Notes: generated by a model from the letters alone, not told the origin. A stretch of 64,000 bases of DNA from Nostoc sp. NMS2 (GCF_017115105.1 NZ_JABXKH010000144.1:1-64000); one strand, 5' to 3'. Shown: positions 28,441 through 37,204, counted from the first letter of the stretch. A program made the numbers and translations.

Positions 28441-28570
28441 GCATTGGCCAAACAGGGCATGAAGAAGAGACAAGGGAGACAAGGAAGAGACTATTCAATA
28501 ATTCCCCCTTGTCCTCCTTGTCCTCCTTGTCTCCCTCATCTCCCTCATCTCCCTCATCTCCCTCATCCCC
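28441..28570. repeat. Purine/pyrimidine-arm interspersed repeat
   Basis: GGCATGAAGAAGAGACAAGG, then the core CTATTCAATAATTCCCCCTT, then tandem TCTCCCTCA units. It separates queC from the convergent CNNM gene and reaches that gene's stop. Open frames across it (for example runs of Gly-Asp-Glu) are artefacts of the repeat. Confidence 0.8.
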
Positions 28571-29951
28571 CCTCCTCTTCCAGGCGTCGCAGTTGAATTT
28601 GATGCAGGCGTGGGCCAACAATTGATACCACAGTGAATTCGAGATTTTCATAACAGAAGGTTTCGCCAATGGCCGGAATTTTCTGTAACTGATACAGCAA
28701 AAAGCCCCCTAGTGTTTGGTATTCTCTTGTCAGGGGCAAATTAAGATGCAAAACCTCATTAAGGTCTTCGAGGTTTATTTGTGCCTGCACTAGAAATTTC
28801 TGCTCATCTAACATCTGAATCATTAAGTCGTCACTGCTTTCAGGTTCGCTTGCGTCGCCGATGATTTCGGCAATGACATCTTTGATTGTCACGAGTCCCA
28901 CAGTACCGCCAAATTCATTTACTACCATGACCATAGCGGGTTTCTCTTGCTGCATCATGGGCAAAAGTTCACTCAAGGGTGTGTGTTCGGGAACAAACCG
29001 AGCAGGACGCATCCAAGGTTGAATTTGTGTCTCTAAACTGAGCTTTCCCACAGCTAAAGGTTGTGCCAAATCTTTAAAATAAACAATGCCGCGAACATCA
29101 TCTAAAGATTCACCAATCACGGGATAACGTGAGTAACCTGTAGCAGCCATTTCCTTGAGTAATACCTGGAAGGTCGCATCTTTTGGCAGCGCGATAATAC
29201 TGGTGCGTGGGATCATCACATCTTGGGCCATGACATCCCCAAACTCAAAGACATTATTGAGCAATTCCCGTTCCGCACGCTGTAAACCAGTAGATCCCCA
29301 TTCTGTAGAGATAATCAGTTGCAATTCTTCGGGAGTTACAGGCGGTCGCCAGCCTTGACCTGTGTATTGGATGCCAAAAATCCGCAATAAAAAACGAGTT
29401 GATTGGTTGAGAATCCAGATGAAAGGGCCAAAAAAACGCACGATCGCTTTTACCGAAGGCCCCAAAAACCTCGCTAGCTGTTCTGAGTACAGCATGGCTA
29501 AGGATTTGGGACATAGTTCTCCGATCACAATTTGCAAATAGGCAATTAAGAAAAAAGCAATGGGAATTGATAGGGAATGGGCGAGGAAGTTAGTCATCCT
29601 ACTAGGTAAAGGCCAGGATCTTAACCAGGCATTTACCAGCACGACAATTGTACTTTCGCCAATCCATCCCAGCGCTAAACTAGAGAGAGTAATGCCTAAC
29701 TGAGTGGTAGATAGCAGTCGGTCAATACTGCGTTGTAGCATTTCCACAGCGATCGCTGGAATATCCCCAGCCTTAACTAGCTGGTGAATACGCGATCGCC
29801 GCACGCTCACCATCGAAAATTCCGCCGTCACAAAAAAGGCATTTATGGCAATCAGTAGTAGCACTGACAATAACCGCAGCGCCACATCCGTCCAAATCAA
29901 ATTAGGAAAACCACTCACTGCCAAAGCTCGTGTAAAACTCACGCCCTCCAT
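28563..29951 (-). CDS. CNNM/CorC-type hemolysin-like membrane protein
   Basis: This 462-residue protein has the order DUF21 membrane domain (residues 20-210), two CBS domains (near 225-345; VMIPRTSIIALPKDATFQVL) and a C-terminal CorC/HlyC domain (near 365-455). RSRIHQLVKAGD and VRRSR after the first helix are typical. Members act in Mg/Co homeostasis or metal transport. The closing EEEGG lies in the flanking repeat, so the repeat has supplied the stop region. It is convergent with queC. Confidence 0.9.
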   Translation of the reverse strand: MEGVSFTRALAVSGFPNLIWTDVALRLLSVLLLIAINAFFVTAEFSMVSVRRSRIHQLVKAGDIPAIAVEMLQRSIDRLLSTTQLGITLSSLALGWIGESTIVVLVNAWLRSWPLPSRMTNFLAHSLSIPIAFFLIAYLQIVIGELCPKSLAMLYSEQLARFLGPSVKAIVRFFGPFIWILNQSTRFLLRIFGIQYTGQGWRPPVTPEELQLIISTEWGSTGLQRAERELLNNVFEFGDVMAQDVMIPRTSIIALPKDATFQVLLKEMAATGYSRYPVIGESLDDVRGIVYFKDLAQPLAVGKLSLETQIQPWMRPARFVPEHTPLSELLPMMQQEKPAMVMVVNEFGGTVGLVTIKDVIAEIIGDASEPESSDDLMIQMLDEQKFLVQAQINLEDLNEVLHLNLPLTREYQTLGGFLLYQLQKIPAIGETFCYENLEFTVVSIVGPRLHQIQLRRLEEEGG

Positions 29952-30109
29952 TTTTGGATTTTGGATTTTGGATACTTCGACTTCGCTCAGTACAAGTTTT
30001 GGATTTTGGATTAAGTTTTGGGTATTAGGGATTAGCTAAATTACGCTAAATTACTTAGTACCAAATCTCCAATCTAAAATCTAAAATCTAAAATCTAAAA
30101 TTGCCCCTC
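29952..30109. repeat. TTTTGGA / AAAATCT heptamer repeats
   Basis: TTTTGGATTTTGGATTTTGG at 29952-29970 and its complement-type AATCTAAAATCTAAAATCTA at 30070-30100 flank a CTTCGACTTCGCTCAGTACA unit. The two heptamer runs face each other and could pair. No gene. Confidence 0.7.
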
Positions 30110-30811
30110 CTACCTTTCTACAGGAATACCCGATGCCTCTAGCTTCAATTTTTGAGCGGGATAATCAGTCAGAGCAAGTGATATTTTCTTGACATCATCA
30201 AGTAAAGCCGTGGGAATGCTCACAGTACCTGAAAATGCTGGGCCATTTACAGGCAATTCTGTTGGTAAACCCTCTGTACTAGCACTCAGGGTTCGTCCTT
30301 TATCATCGGTAACATCTAAAAAACTATACAGGAAGCGCACAGAATCCTTACCTTTGTTCTGCATTTTCACTTTCAGTAGCAAGTCACCACCAGAGTAACG
30401 AGCAGATTGCACAGTCATAGTTACACCCTCACTTTGGGCAGTAACTGGAAAGCCTGGTAGGGGTTTTTCTTCAACCACTTCTGGGGGCTTTTCCTCTGGC
30501 TTCTGCTTGCTGGTATTGGTTTCTTCGTCATCTTCCTCTAGCTTTTCCGATTTAGCAGCCTTGGTCTTACCGTCAATTCGCGCCTTGACAACTTTCAGAA
30601 TCTCTTCCTCTTTTAATAGCACTAGCCCTCCCTGTTGAGAGGCATTTGCCTTATTGCTGGCAAATTTGGTGGTGGGACGACCATCAGGTGCGGTAACGCC
30701 TTTAAGTGCTGAACTCCCCAGTTCAAACCCCAATAACGCGCTCACAGAACCTGCTCCCATCATCAGGATTAACAAAATCAAAGTAAGAAGTACAGTAGAA
30801 TTTATTTTCAT
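30110..30811 (-). CDS. Membrane-anchored protein of unknown function
   Basis: This is a protein of about 233 residues from ATG 30811; a TTG 63 bases upstream is less likely. The N-terminus is a signal anchor (STVLLTLILLILMMGAGSVS). A charged, Lys/Glu/Pro-rich linker spans residues 85-130. The C-terminal 100 residues look like a beta-sandwich (VTMTVQSARYSGGDLLLKVK), similar in style to extracellular DUF4352-like domains. I do not recognise the family. It is probably periplasmic and membrane-tethered. Confidence 0.7.
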   Translation of the reverse strand: MKINSTVLLTLILLILMMGAGSVSALLGFELGSSALKGVTAPDGRPTTKFASNKANASQQGGLVLLKEEEILKVVKARIDGKTKAAKSEKLEEDDEETNTSKQKPEEKPPEVVEEKPLPGFPVTAQSEGVTMTVQSARYSGGDLLLKVKMQNKGKDSVRFLYSFLDVTDDKGRTLSASTEGLPTELPVNGPAFSGTVSIPTALLDDVKKISLALTDYPAQKLKLEASGIPVER

Positions 30812-30937
30812 TGCTGATAAGCTATCACATAAAAATGCTGGGCTATTTAAGAATAGTGAAGCTTTTGACCTCAATCCTTAAAGGAACTTGATCAATATTA
30901 GTCTGTACTATTTCATGATTAAATTATGTAGTATAAA

Positions 30938-31058
30938 CAATACCTTCGCCATTTTTTGTAGGTTGGGTTGAGCGAAGCAAAACCCAACGTATTTGTTGGG
31001 TTTCGTGCCTCAACCCAACCCACGAATCGAGACATTTTTCGATTTGGCGAAGGTATTG
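30938..31058. mobile_element. Nested MITE-like element
   Basis: Outer inverted ends CAATACCTTCGCCA (30938-30951) and TGGCGAAGGTATTG (31045-31058) match over 14 bases. Inside sits copy 3 of the GTAGGTTGGGT repeat (30958-31022). It has no coding capacity. One repeat appears to have entered another, or the whole forms one mobile unit. Confidence 0.65.
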
Positions 31059-31229
31059 ATAAAAATTTGGTAAACTAGTGTCCAGTATTCACACGTGGTA
31101 ACTTTATGCTATAATCATAGAATTGGCTAAACTCAGTGCATGAGGTATGTTCCTCACTATAAAAATTAGCAAATAAAGTTGATCTAAGAGTTTAAAGTAA
31201 TTTGCTCGTAGCAACCCGAAACAAAGCAA

Positions 31230-31302
31230 GCGCCTTTGGCCGATTGGGGAGGCAACGAACTCATAATTCGTCTTCAGGCTGGTTCGATTCCAGCAGGGCG
31301 CA
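31230..31302 (+). tRNA. tRNA-Ile2 (CAU anticodon)
   Basis: A cloverleaf folds with acceptor GCGCCTT/AGGGCGC, D arm GCC/GGC, anticodon stem ACGAA/TTCGT around CTCATAA and T arm GCTGG/CCAGC around TTCGATT. Anticodon is CAT; CCA is not encoded. The GGCCGATTGG and AACTCATAATT parts resemble the plastid isoleucine tRNA whose C34 is modified to lysidine by TilS, rather than initiator or elongator Met. The isoleucine assignment is by resemblance; the tRNA itself is clear. Confidence 0.8.
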
Positions 31303-31315
31303 CTGAATCATTAAA

Positions 31316-31428
31316 ATGGGGCATGAAGAAGAGACAAGGGAGAGACTTGCTCAATAATTCCCCCTTGTCCCCCTGCTCCCCTGCTCCCTCATCTCCCTCA
31401 TCCTCCCCTGCTCCCCACTCCCCAATCT
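31316..31428. repeat. Purine/pyrimidine-arm interspersed repeat
   Basis: GGGGCATGAAGAAGAGACAA, then the core CTTGCTCAATAATTCCCCCT, then a C/T arm with CTGCTCCC units. It lies between the tRNA and the convergent small secreted-protein gene. Confidence 0.8.
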
Positions 31429-31862
31429 TACCGAGGTGGTAAAGTTTCAAACCTGAATTCAGTTCCCACTTTGAGTTTGTTGCTATTCAAACGAGGGGAC
31501 ATCATCAACGATGTGTCATAAGGATTTGGTAAATCAGGAGTGCGAATATAAGGATCGTTACCAGCTTGCTGAGTCAGGACATCATGATATAAAGTGTTAA
31601 CCAACTCAGCATCGTGGGCAATTTCATTTTCTGGGAAGGAACCACCGAAACTGGAACCAGATCCTAGAAGGGAGTCTAGCTGACGCTTGAGACTGCCATT
31701 TTCGTAGAAATTGCGATCGTGACTAAAAAAAGCTCGTTCAAATACATTACTCGTAGTTTCAGTTCTGGGGGTTTCGGTTTGGGCAAATGCAACTGAGGGA
31801 AAAGCAATACCAGCAGCAAGCAGCACCAATAAACCACCAAAGGTTTTAAATTTTATACCCAC
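31428..31862 (-). CDS. Small secreted protein of unknown function
   Basis: This 144-residue protein starts with a clear signal peptide (FGGLLVLLAAGIAFPSVAFA, likely cleaved after AFA). The mature part of about 117 residues is polar, with FFSHDRNFYENGSLKRQLDS and LNSNKLKVGTEFRFETLPPR. I do not recognise the family; such proteins occur widely in cyanobacteria. It is monocistronic and divergent from pyrE. Confidence 0.75.
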   Translation of the reverse strand: MGIKFKTFGGLLVLLAAGIAFPSVAFAQTETPRTETTSNVFERAFFSHDRNFYENGSLKRQLDSLLGSGSSFGGSFPENEIAHDAELVNTLYHDVLTQQAGNDPYIRTPDLPNPYDTSLMMSPRLNSNKLKVGTEFRFETLPPR

Positions 31863-31968
31863 GTTTCTGACTCCTCAATTTTCGTTTTAGGCGAATCTTA
31901 ATCTATGCTTAAGTTCAGAACTCTGATAAGTTCAACCTTTGGTGTAGCACAACTTTTAATGTTTTGTA

Positions 31969-32592
31969 ATGACGTATCCTACTGAAACTCTTACCCACTC
32001 AGATATTTGGGCAACCACTCCTGATTTGACCATCTTGCGCCACAAGCTACTAGATTTATTTTGCCAACTTGCTTATCAAGAGGGTGATTTTCTCCTCTCT
32101 TCTGGTCTGCGTAGTTCTTATTATGTCAACAAAACACAGGTAACACTCCATCCTCAAGGCGCTTTGGCGGTTGGAAGGTTGCTGTTTCCTTTGTTACCTG
32201 TAGATACACAGGCTGTAGGTGGTTTAACAGTGGGGGCTGATCCAATTGTGACAGCTGTGAGTGTAGTTTCTGTTTATGAAAACCGACCGATACCAGCGTT
32301 AATTATTCGGAAGGAAGCCAAGGGTTATGGGACGAAAGCTTATATAGAAGGTCCCAGTTTACCAGAGGGTGCAAAAGTAGTAGTTTTAGAAGATGTGGTG
32401 ACAACTGGACAATCTGCTCTGAAAGCAGTTGAGCGCCTAAAGGATGCGGGTTATACCGTAAATCAAGTAATTTCACTGATAGATCGAGAGCAAGGGGGAG
32501 GTGAGTTGTACCAGTCATCTGGGTTGAAGTTTGAAACTTTGTTTTCGATTCAGGAAGTTCAGGAACGCTACCGACAACTTGCGAATTTATAA
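31969..32592 (+). CDS. pyrE: Orotate phosphoribosyltransferase
   Basis: This 207-residue enzyme joins orotate to PRPP to form OMP in pyrimidine synthesis. The PRPP-binding loop VVVLEDVVTTGQSALKAVE is near residue 140. GLTVGADPIVTA and the flexible loop IRKEAKGYGTK, with its catalytic Lys, are also visible. Length is normal. It stands alone; no pyrimidine-linked gene is adjacent. Confidence 0.95.
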   Translation: MTYPTETLTHSDIWATTPDLTILRHKLLDLFCQLAYQEGDFLLSSGLRSSYYVNKTQVTLHPQGALAVGRLLFPLLPVDTQAVGGLTVGADPIVTAVSVVSVYENRPIPALIIRKEAKGYGTKAYIEGPSLPEGAKVVVLEDVVTTGQSALKAVERLKDAGYTVNQVISLIDREQGGGELYQSSGLKFETLFSIQEVQERYRQLANL

Positions 32593-32597
32593 ACAAT

Positions 32598-32660
32598 AGG
32601 ACTTGTACTAATTCGTAATTCGTAATTCGTAATTCGTAATTACGAATTGGTATAAGTCCT
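32598..32660. repeat. ATTCGTA heptamer repeat inside an inverted repeat
   Basis: AGGACTTGTACTAATTCG opens and CGAATTGGTATAAGTCCT closes the unit in inverted orientation. Between them ATTCGTA is repeated four to five times. This is the LTRR-type heptamer of Nostocaceae. Other copies lie near 50534, 50596, 51036, 51482 and 53324. Confidence 0.8.
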
Positions 32661-32844
32661 GAATTATGAAACAATAGAGTTCAGTTAGAGATTAAAACAT
32701 CAACTCTGGGACTTATAAATTAATAAAAAATAGCAACTTTAATTAATTTAGGATTATCTACAAGCATTTACAACAAAGTTGGGAATCTCTGTATGCCCAA
32801 GTAGCTGCTTAAACATCTAATGATTGGTTTAAAAGGAGATAAAT

Positions 32845-33174
32845 ATGCAAGCAACAGTATCCACTGAACTAACACAAGAAAAAGTCGATAAAGCTGTCAG
32901 CGCAATTCTTGAAGTACTAGGAAAGCCAGAAAACGATTTACACCACAAAGCGTTAACAGCTTTTCAGAGTGGCGAGCATCAAACTGTAAAGAGACTGGCA
33001 TCTACCAACCTGACCGATAATTATTGTAAAGCTTTGGGATACCTGGGAGGAGCGCTGAAGCTTACTCCAAACACCGATACTATTTTGGCGGAATCGGCTC
33101 GTAGTGCAGCTGAATTTGTGAAAGAAAAAGCATTGCAGCACCTTGGTACTAAGATTGCTGATGCTCTGAATTAA
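32845..33174 (+). CDS. Small helical protein of unknown function
   Basis: This 109-residue protein has no recognised family. It is predicted all-helical: EKVDKAVSAILEVLGKPEND, then YCKALGYLGGALKLTPNTDT and a C-terminal helix AAEFVKEKALQHLGTKIADA. The ATG follows AAAAGGAGATAAAT, a strong ribosome binding site, which supports it as real. It has no signal peptide or membrane segment. It stands alone. Confidence 0.72.
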   Translation: MQATVSTELTQEKVDKAVSAILEVLGKPENDLHHKALTAFQSGEHQTVKRLASTNLTDNYCKALGYLGGALKLTPNTDTILAESARSAAEFVKEKALQHLGTKIADALN

Positions 33175-33249
33175 CTAATGTAAGAGCAAGGCGATCGCTT
33201 TCATACATCATCCCCAATTTCCCACATCCTCTTGGTTTAGGTGGAAGCG

Positions 33250-33290
33250 TAGCCCTTAACTATAAGCCAATATGCTTGGGTTAAGGGCTA
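33250..33290. repeat. 11-base inverted repeat downstream of the helical protein
   Basis: TAGCCCTTAAC (33250-33260) and GTTAAGGGCTA (33280-33290) match perfectly around a 19-base loop that itself has AAGC/GCTT ends. No T-run follows. It may be a terminator or a repeat. Confidence 0.5.
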
Positions 33291-33433
33291 ATTGTACAAA
33301 ATTGTGGGTTTTCGGAGACGCAATAAATCGCCGTCTCTACTCTCTACAAGTTAAAACTGAAATTTACAATAGTTGCAACAAGCTCAAAGGCTATAAGCTT
33401 GTTTGGCAAAGAAAACTGTTGTATTTTAACAAA

Positions 33434-33505
33434 AGCCAGCAGCGGGATTTGAACTCGCGACCTTCCGATTACAAGTCGGATGCACTACCACTGTGCTATG
33501 CTGGC
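33434..33505 (-). tRNA. tRNA-Thr (UGU anticodon)
   Basis: On the minus strand the 72-base cloverleaf starts GCCAGCATAGCACAGTGGTA. Acceptor arms are GCCAGCA/TGCTGGC. The anticodon loop CTTGTAA sits on CCGA/TCGG, giving TGT. The T arm is GCGAG-TTCAAAT-CCCGC with an imperfect pair. CCA is not encoded. Anticodon and body fit threonine. Confidence 0.92.
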
Positions 33506-33871
33506 AAGTCTAGCGATTACTTTTAGTTAGCAACCACAATTTCTTATTATACCATAATCTATTTATTTGTCTAGCTGTAAATGCTAAAAAATATCTGCCT
33601 CTTCAGAAATTAGGCTAAAAGTGCAGAAATTTTAGCAATATCACTGCTTTTGTGCGTCTAGATGGTTTAGTTGGTACAGCAATTGTGATGAAAGAGAAAC
33701 AAATCTGCGATCGCAATCATTGATAAAGTTGATAGATTAATATTCATATCAAAAGCTAACTCAAATCCTGGGCTGGGCGCAAAAATATCTCGTTAGTTCT
33801 AAAACTGTATTTTCTTAGCACGGCTGAATAAAGGAACGGAAATATATAATTATTTTTTACAGATTACAAGC
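33506..33871. other. Intergenic region upstream of argF
   Basis: AT-rich DNA with a HIP1-like GCGATCGC near 33707 and no supported gene, repeat or hairpin. It includes the promoter regions of the divergent tRNA-Thr and of argF, but no boxes can be named with confidence. Confidence 0.5.
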
Positions 33872-34792
33872 ATGGCAGCATTGCTCGGACGAGATTTATT
33901 AAGTCTAGCGGACATCAGTCCGACGGAACTTCAAGAACTCCTGCAATTGGCAACTCAGCTTAAATCACAACAGTTGAAGTTGCAGTGTAATAAAGTTTTG
34001 GGGTTGTTGTTCTCCAAAGCTTCAACCCGCACGCGGGTAAGTTTTACTGTGGCGATGTACCAACTGGGTGGACAGGTAATCGATCTTAACCCCAATGTCA
34101 CTCAAGTTAGTCGTGGGGAACCTTTACAGGATACGGCGCGGGTGTTAGACCGATATCTGGATATTTTGGCAATTCGCACTTTTGCCCAGCAGGATTTAGA
34201 AACTTTTGCTGAGTATGCCAAGATTCCGGTGATTAATGCACTTACCGATGCAGAACATCCTTGTCAGGTATTAGCGGATTTATTGACGATTAAAGAAAGC
34301 TTTGACACCCTTGCTGGATTAACTTTAACCTACGTGGGTGATGGGAATAATATGGCTAATTCTCTGATGTTGGGCTGTGCTTTGGTGGGGATGAATGTCA
34401 GAATTGCTACTCCTAGCGGATATGAGCCAGATTCTAGGATTGTAGAACAAGCAAGAGCGATCGCTAATAACAAAACGGAAGTCCTTGTCACTCACGATCC
34501 AGAATTAGCAGCTAAGGGTTCTGCTGTACTTTATACTGATGTTTGGGCGAGTATGGGGCAAGAAGCAGAAGCAGATAATCGGATGCCTATTTTTCAGCCT
34601 TACCAAATTTCGGAACAGCTATTAAGCCTTGCTAATCCAGAGGCAATTGTTTTACACTGCTTACCAGCCCATCGCGGTGAAGAAATTACTGAGGCTGTTA
34701 TTGAAGGTTCTCAATCAAAAGTTTGGGAACAGGCAGAAAATCGCCTCCACGCGCAAAAAGCTTTGCTTGCGAGTATTTTAGGGGCAAAGTAA
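33872..34792 (+). CDS. argF: Ornithine carbamoyltransferase
   Basis: This 306-residue enzyme makes citrulline from ornithine and carbamoyl phosphate in arginine synthesis. The carbamoyl phosphate site FSKASTRTRVSF is near residue 48 and HPCQ near 127. The ornithine-side HCLPAHRGEE is near 265. These separate it from aspartate carbamoyltransferase. Length is normal. It is followed by a GTACCCT-rich repeat and then lexA. Confidence 0.95.
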   Translation: MAALLGRDLLSLADISPTELQELLQLATQLKSQQLKLQCNKVLGLLFSKASTRTRVSFTVAMYQLGGQVIDLNPNVTQVSRGEPLQDTARVLDRYLDILAIRTFAQQDLETFAEYAKIPVINALTDAEHPCQVLADLLTIKESFDTLAGLTLTYVGDGNNMANSLMLGCALVGMNVRIATPSGYEPDSRIVEQARAIANNKTEVLVTHDPELAAKGSAVLYTDVWASMGQEAEADNRMPIFQPYQISEQLLSLANPEAIVLHCLPAHRGEEITEAVIEGSQSKVWEQAENRLHAQKALLASILGAK

Positions 34793-34799
34793 GGGAATA

Positions 34800-34875
34800 G
34801 GGCACAGGGGACAGGGTATAGTTTTCTTCCTTGTACCCTCTAACCTGTAACCTCTAACCTGTACCCTGTTATATT
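34800..34875. repeat. Inverted low-complexity repeat after argF
   Basis: ACAGGGGACAGGGTATAG faces CTAACCTGTAACCTCTAACC and GTACCCTGTTATA. The arms are partly complementary. It may end argF transcription, but it lacks a clean stem and T-run. Confidence 0.45.
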
Positions 34876-34964
34876 CTTATTCGTCAAAATGCAAAAGAGA
34901 AGAAAATAATTTTGCTTTTGCCTTTCATATTTTTACTTTTCTCTTGTTATGGGGAGTTTTTTGT

Positions 34965-34978
34965 AGTACTAATGTTCT
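34965..34978. promoter_or_regulatory. LexA box upstream of lexA
   Basis: AGTACTAATGTTCT matches the cyanobacterial LexA consensus RGTAC-N3-D-GTWCB at every fixed position. It lies 31 bases before the lexA ATG at 35010, so it should let LexA control its own gene. A reading frame that starts upstream at 34944 would run through the box, which argues for the ATG at 35010. Confidence 0.8.
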
Positions 34979-35009
34979 AGAGACATTAATAATTACTTCC
35001 CGTAAATTT

Positions 35010-35615
35010 ATGGAACGTCTAACGGAAGCTCAACAAGAACTTTACGAATGGTTGGAAGAATACATCAGATCGCACCAGCATTCGCCTTCTATTCGGCAAA
35101 TGATGCAAGCGATGAACCTGAAGTCACCCGCACCAATTCAAAGTCGTTTAGAACATTTACGCACTAAAGGATATATAGAATGGACTGAAGGCCAAGCGCG
35201 AACGATTCGGATTTTGCGTCCTGTTAAGCAGGGTGTGCCAATTTTGGGCACGATCGCTGCTGGTGGTTTAATAGAACCATTTACTGATGCTGTAGATCAT
35301 TTAGACTTTTCTAATTTCGAGTTACCTCCTCAAACCTACGCTTTGCGCGTAGCTGGCGATAGCATGATTGAAGATTTAATTGCTGATGGCGATGTGGTAT
35401 TTCTGCGTCCAGTACCAGAACCAAATCATTTAAAAAATGGCACCATCGTTGCCGCCAGAGTTGATGGATTTGGTACGACATTAAAACGTTTTTATCGCCA
35501 AGGCGATCGCGTTACCCTCAAACCAGCAAATCCCAAGTACAATCCCATAGAAGTCAGCGCTATGCAAGTACAGGTACAAGGTTCACTCATTGGTGTTTGG
35601 CGTGGTTACAACTGA
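35010..35615 (+). CDS. lexA: LexA repressor
   Basis: This 201-residue protein has an N-terminal winged helix (residues 1-66; SPSIRQMMQAMNLKSPAPIQ) and a C-terminal S24 autoprotease domain. The cleavage pair Ala84-Gly85 (TIAAGGLIEP), the nucleophile Ser118 (GDSMIED) and the Lys159 base (TTLKRFY) are all present, so RecA-stimulated self-cleavage should be possible. Some cyanobacterial LexA homologues lack these residues; this one does not. A LexA box precedes it. The next gene is the Dnd-linked helicase. Confidence 0.95.
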   Translation: MERLTEAQQELYEWLEEYIRSHQHSPSIRQMMQAMNLKSPAPIQSRLEHLRTKGYIEWTEGQARTIRILRPVKQGVPILGTIAAGGLIEPFTDAVDHLDFSNFELPPQTYALRVAGDSMIEDLIADGDVVFLRPVPEPNHLKNGTIVAARVDGFGTTLKRFYRQGDRVTLKPANPKYNPIEVSAMQVQVQGSLIGVWRGYN

Positions 35616-35709
35616 GTAATGGGGAATAGGGAATAGGAAGACATGGGGGATAACCAATGCCTAATGCCCATTAATTAGGGTTCATTACCATCTTTGTGCT
35701 TAACATTTT

Positions 35710-37188
35710 ATGTACCTGACGAAAAATCCAGTGCAGCAACTGCCCACTTTCCGGTTGAAATTACCATTCGCAAGGGAAAGTAAGGGCAGTTATTACACGC
35801 AACCATTACCAGGATGCCCAAGAATGCCTGTGTCTCTGCAATTGCGGCAATATCAGCGCCAAGCGATCGCTAGCTGGTTTACTAACAATGGTAGAGGGAC
35901 GCTGAAAATGGCTACTGGTAGTGGTAAAACGATTACCGCATTAGCGATCGCTTGTGAATTATATCAGCAGATTAATTTACAAGTTCTGGTGGTGGTCTGT
36001 CCCTATCGCCATCTTGTCACCCAATGGGCGCGAGAATGTGAAAAATTTAATTTGCAACCCATTTTAGCTTTTGAGAATTTACGCACTTGGCAAAGTCAAC
36101 TTTCTACCCAAATTTATAATCTGCGTTCTGGTTCTCAACGGTTTGTCACGGTAATTACTACGAACTCGACATTAATTGGAGATGGGTTTCAATCTCAACT
36201 CAAATATTTTCCCGCCAAAACTTTAATTATTGGGGATGAGGCGCATAATTTAGGCGCACCCAAGTTAGAAGAAAGTTTACCGCGTAGTGTGGGGTTGAGA
36301 CTAGCTTTATCTGCCACACCGGAGAGATATTTTGATGATTGTGGTACGCAGTCTTTATTTGATTATTTTGGCCCAGTTCTGCAACCAGAGTTTACCTTGA
36401 GGGATGCGATCGCTCAAGGGGCTTTGGTACATTATTTGTATTATCCGGTGTTGGTGGAGTTAACTGAGGCGGAAAGTATTGCCTATTTAAAGTTAACTAA
36501 AAGAATTGGGCGATCGCTACTATATAGAGAACGAGAAAATGGACAAGGGGGAAATTTTGAAGACAATGAAGATTTAAAGCCGTTGTTGATGCAAAGGGCA
36601 AGATTAATTGGTGCGGCAGAAAATAAATTAACCGCCTTGCGGGATTTAATGACAACTCGCCGCGAAACTAGCCACACTCTTTTTTATTGTAGTGATGGTT
36701 CACAGGATGCGGGACAACGTTCATCCCTACGCCAACTCAAAGCTGTTGCTAAAATTCTCGGAGTGGATTTAGGCTACAAAGTAAGCACCTATACGGCTCA
36801 AACAACTTTACAAGAAAGGGAAATTTTGCGCCATCAATTTGAAAGTGGAGAGTTGCAAGGTTTGGTGGCAATTCGTTGTTTAGATGAAGGTGTTGATATT
36901 CCAGCAATTCAAACTGCGGTGATTTTATCAAGTTCTGGTAATCCCCGCCAATTTATCCAACGACGAGGGCGAGTTTTACGTCCTCATCCCGCTAAAGAAC
37001 GCGCCACTATATTTGACATGATTGTTTTACCACCAGATTTAGATAGAGAAACTATCGAAGTTGAGCGTAATCTCTTGAAAAAGGAATTACGCCGCTTTGT
37101 AGAGTTTGCTGATTTAGCTGATAACGCAGGCGTTGCAAGAATGAAGTTACTTGATTTACAAAAGCGATATGGTTTATTAGATATTTGA
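35710..37188 (+). CDS. Dnd-associated DEAD/DEAH-box restriction helicase
   Basis: This 492-residue SF2 helicase has Walker A MATGSGKTITALAIACELY near residue 75, the DEAH box IIGDEAHNLG near 178, SATPERY near 197 and motif VI QFIQRRGRVLRPH near 420. It resembles the family annotated as DNA phosphorothioation system restriction enzyme, defined by co-occurrence with dnd genes. No nuclease motif is obvious, so cutting may need a partner. Its place at the edge of the dnd island supports this; a generic helicase is the alternative. Confidence 0.75.
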   Translation: MYLTKNPVQQLPTFRLKLPFARESKGSYYTQPLPGCPRMPVSLQLRQYQRQAIASWFTNNGRGTLKMATGSGKTITALAIACELYQQINLQVLVVVCPYRHLVTQWARECEKFNLQPILAFENLRTWQSQLSTQIYNLRSGSQRFVTVITTNSTLIGDGFQSQLKYFPAKTLIIGDEAHNLGAPKLEESLPRSVGLRLALSATPERYFDDCGTQSLFDYFGPVLQPEFTLRDAIAQGALVHYLYYPVLVELTEAESIAYLKLTKRIGRSLLYRERENGQGGNFEDNEDLKPLLMQRARLIGAAENKLTALRDLMTTRRETSHTLFYCSDGSQDAGQRSSLRQLKAVAKILGVDLGYKVSTYTAQTTLQEREILRHQFESGELQGLVAIRCLDEGVDIPAIQTAVILSSSGNPRQFIQRRGRVLRPHPAKERATIFDMIVLPPDLDRETIEVERNLLKKELRRFVEFADLADNAGVARMKLLDLQKRYGLLDI

Positions 37189-37204
37189 TGATGAACTATA
37201 TATA

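Noticed and set aside
28283-28669. Minus-strand frame with a long Gly-Asp-Glu run across the queC/CNNM junction
   Set aside because: The run is the translation of a CTCCCTCAT-type tandem repeat; both real genes overlap it in other frames.
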